From CAYRIF01 sp964424205 (lineage in GTDB: Bacteria; Bacteroidota; Bacteroidia; Cytophagales; Cyclobacteriaceae): a stretch of DNA of 5,752 bases. Positions 5,728-5,752 of the stretch are shown one piece after another (within the stretch, counting starts at the first letter, position 1; every line of letters begins with the position of its first letter). The notes below the pieces were generated by a model. The model saw nothing but the letters and a program-made list of their open reading frames with translations. It had not been told where the DNA came from and made no database searches. The stretch covers positions 1 through 5,752 of the forward strand of contig CAYRIF010000252.1 in assembly GCA_964424205.1 (NCBI GenBank), given 5' to 3'. The translations under genes were made by a program, and so were the position numbers.

Positions 5728-5752
5728 CTCCCTGACAATCTCCTTCACTTAT

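Larger units (their letters stand above)
5612..5752. other. Non-coding tail with small inverted and direct repeats
   Basis: No coding frame is supported in the last 141 bases. Small inverted repeats are present: TGCAA/TTGCA (5626-5630, 5635-5639, 4-nt loop), ATGGT/ACCAT (5639-5643, 5654-5658, 10-nt loop), and the stronger arms at 5707-5727, listed separately. A T-run at 5687-5695 has no GC-rich stem before it. The first two hairpins could help end trmN6 transcription, but neither is followed by a proper U-tract. Confidence 0.5.

Noticed and set aside
1..5752. An undescribed multi-gene system (defence, mobile or biosynthetic)
   Set aside because: Each gene belongs to a known, unrelated family. 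Only marC-like/rnhA are clearly coupled, and there are no nucleases of defence type, transposases, toxins or cassette-like repeats between genes. The context is ordinary chromosomal.

Overview
The window looks like an ordinary chromosomal segment of a Bacteroidota bacterium, probably of the Cytophagia/Flavobacteriia type. Three things suggest this: AT-rich intergenic DNA, no clear Shine-Dalgarno sequences before the starts, and TAnnTTTG-type -7 promoter elements before several genes. The best of these is TAACTTTG upstream of the marC-like gene. The protein families also fit. The taxonomic call is inference; there is no rRNA or marker gene here.

Layout from left to right. (1) A 5'-truncated gene on the + strand encodes the C-terminal part of a DUF4097-like beta-solenoid protein with a regular Asp-Gly repeat. 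(2) A convergent minus-strand gene encodes a small DUF1330 protein; the two stop codons are only 4 bp apart. (3) A 78-bp divergent intergenic region leads to a 707-residue cytoplasmic-type molybdopterin/[4Fe-4S] oxidoreductase with no partner subunit genes nearby. (4) A marC-like membrane protein gene and an RNase HI gene (rnhA) overlap by ATGA and probably share one transcript from a good Bacteroidota promoter. (5) A short single-domain rhodanese gene follows. (6) A trmN6-type tRNA adenine-N6 methyltransferase gene comes next. (7) The last 141 bp are non-coding and hold several small inverted repeats and an imperfect direct repeat.

The genes do not form one pathway. They read as separate housekeeping or accessory units: RNA/DNA hybrid removal, tRNA modification, sulfur transfer, a redox enzyme, a membrane protein and a putative surface or periplasmic solenoid. 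All complete reading frames look intact, with family-typical lengths and catalytic residues. I see no transposase, integrase, CRISPR array, RNA gene, toxin-antitoxin pair or defence system, and I do not think the window holds an undescribed multi-gene system. The points most worth a second look are the predicted Asp (not Cys or Sec) at the molybdenum-ligand position of the orphan oxidoreductase, the solenoid periodicity of the first gene, and the repeat-rich tail after trmN6.
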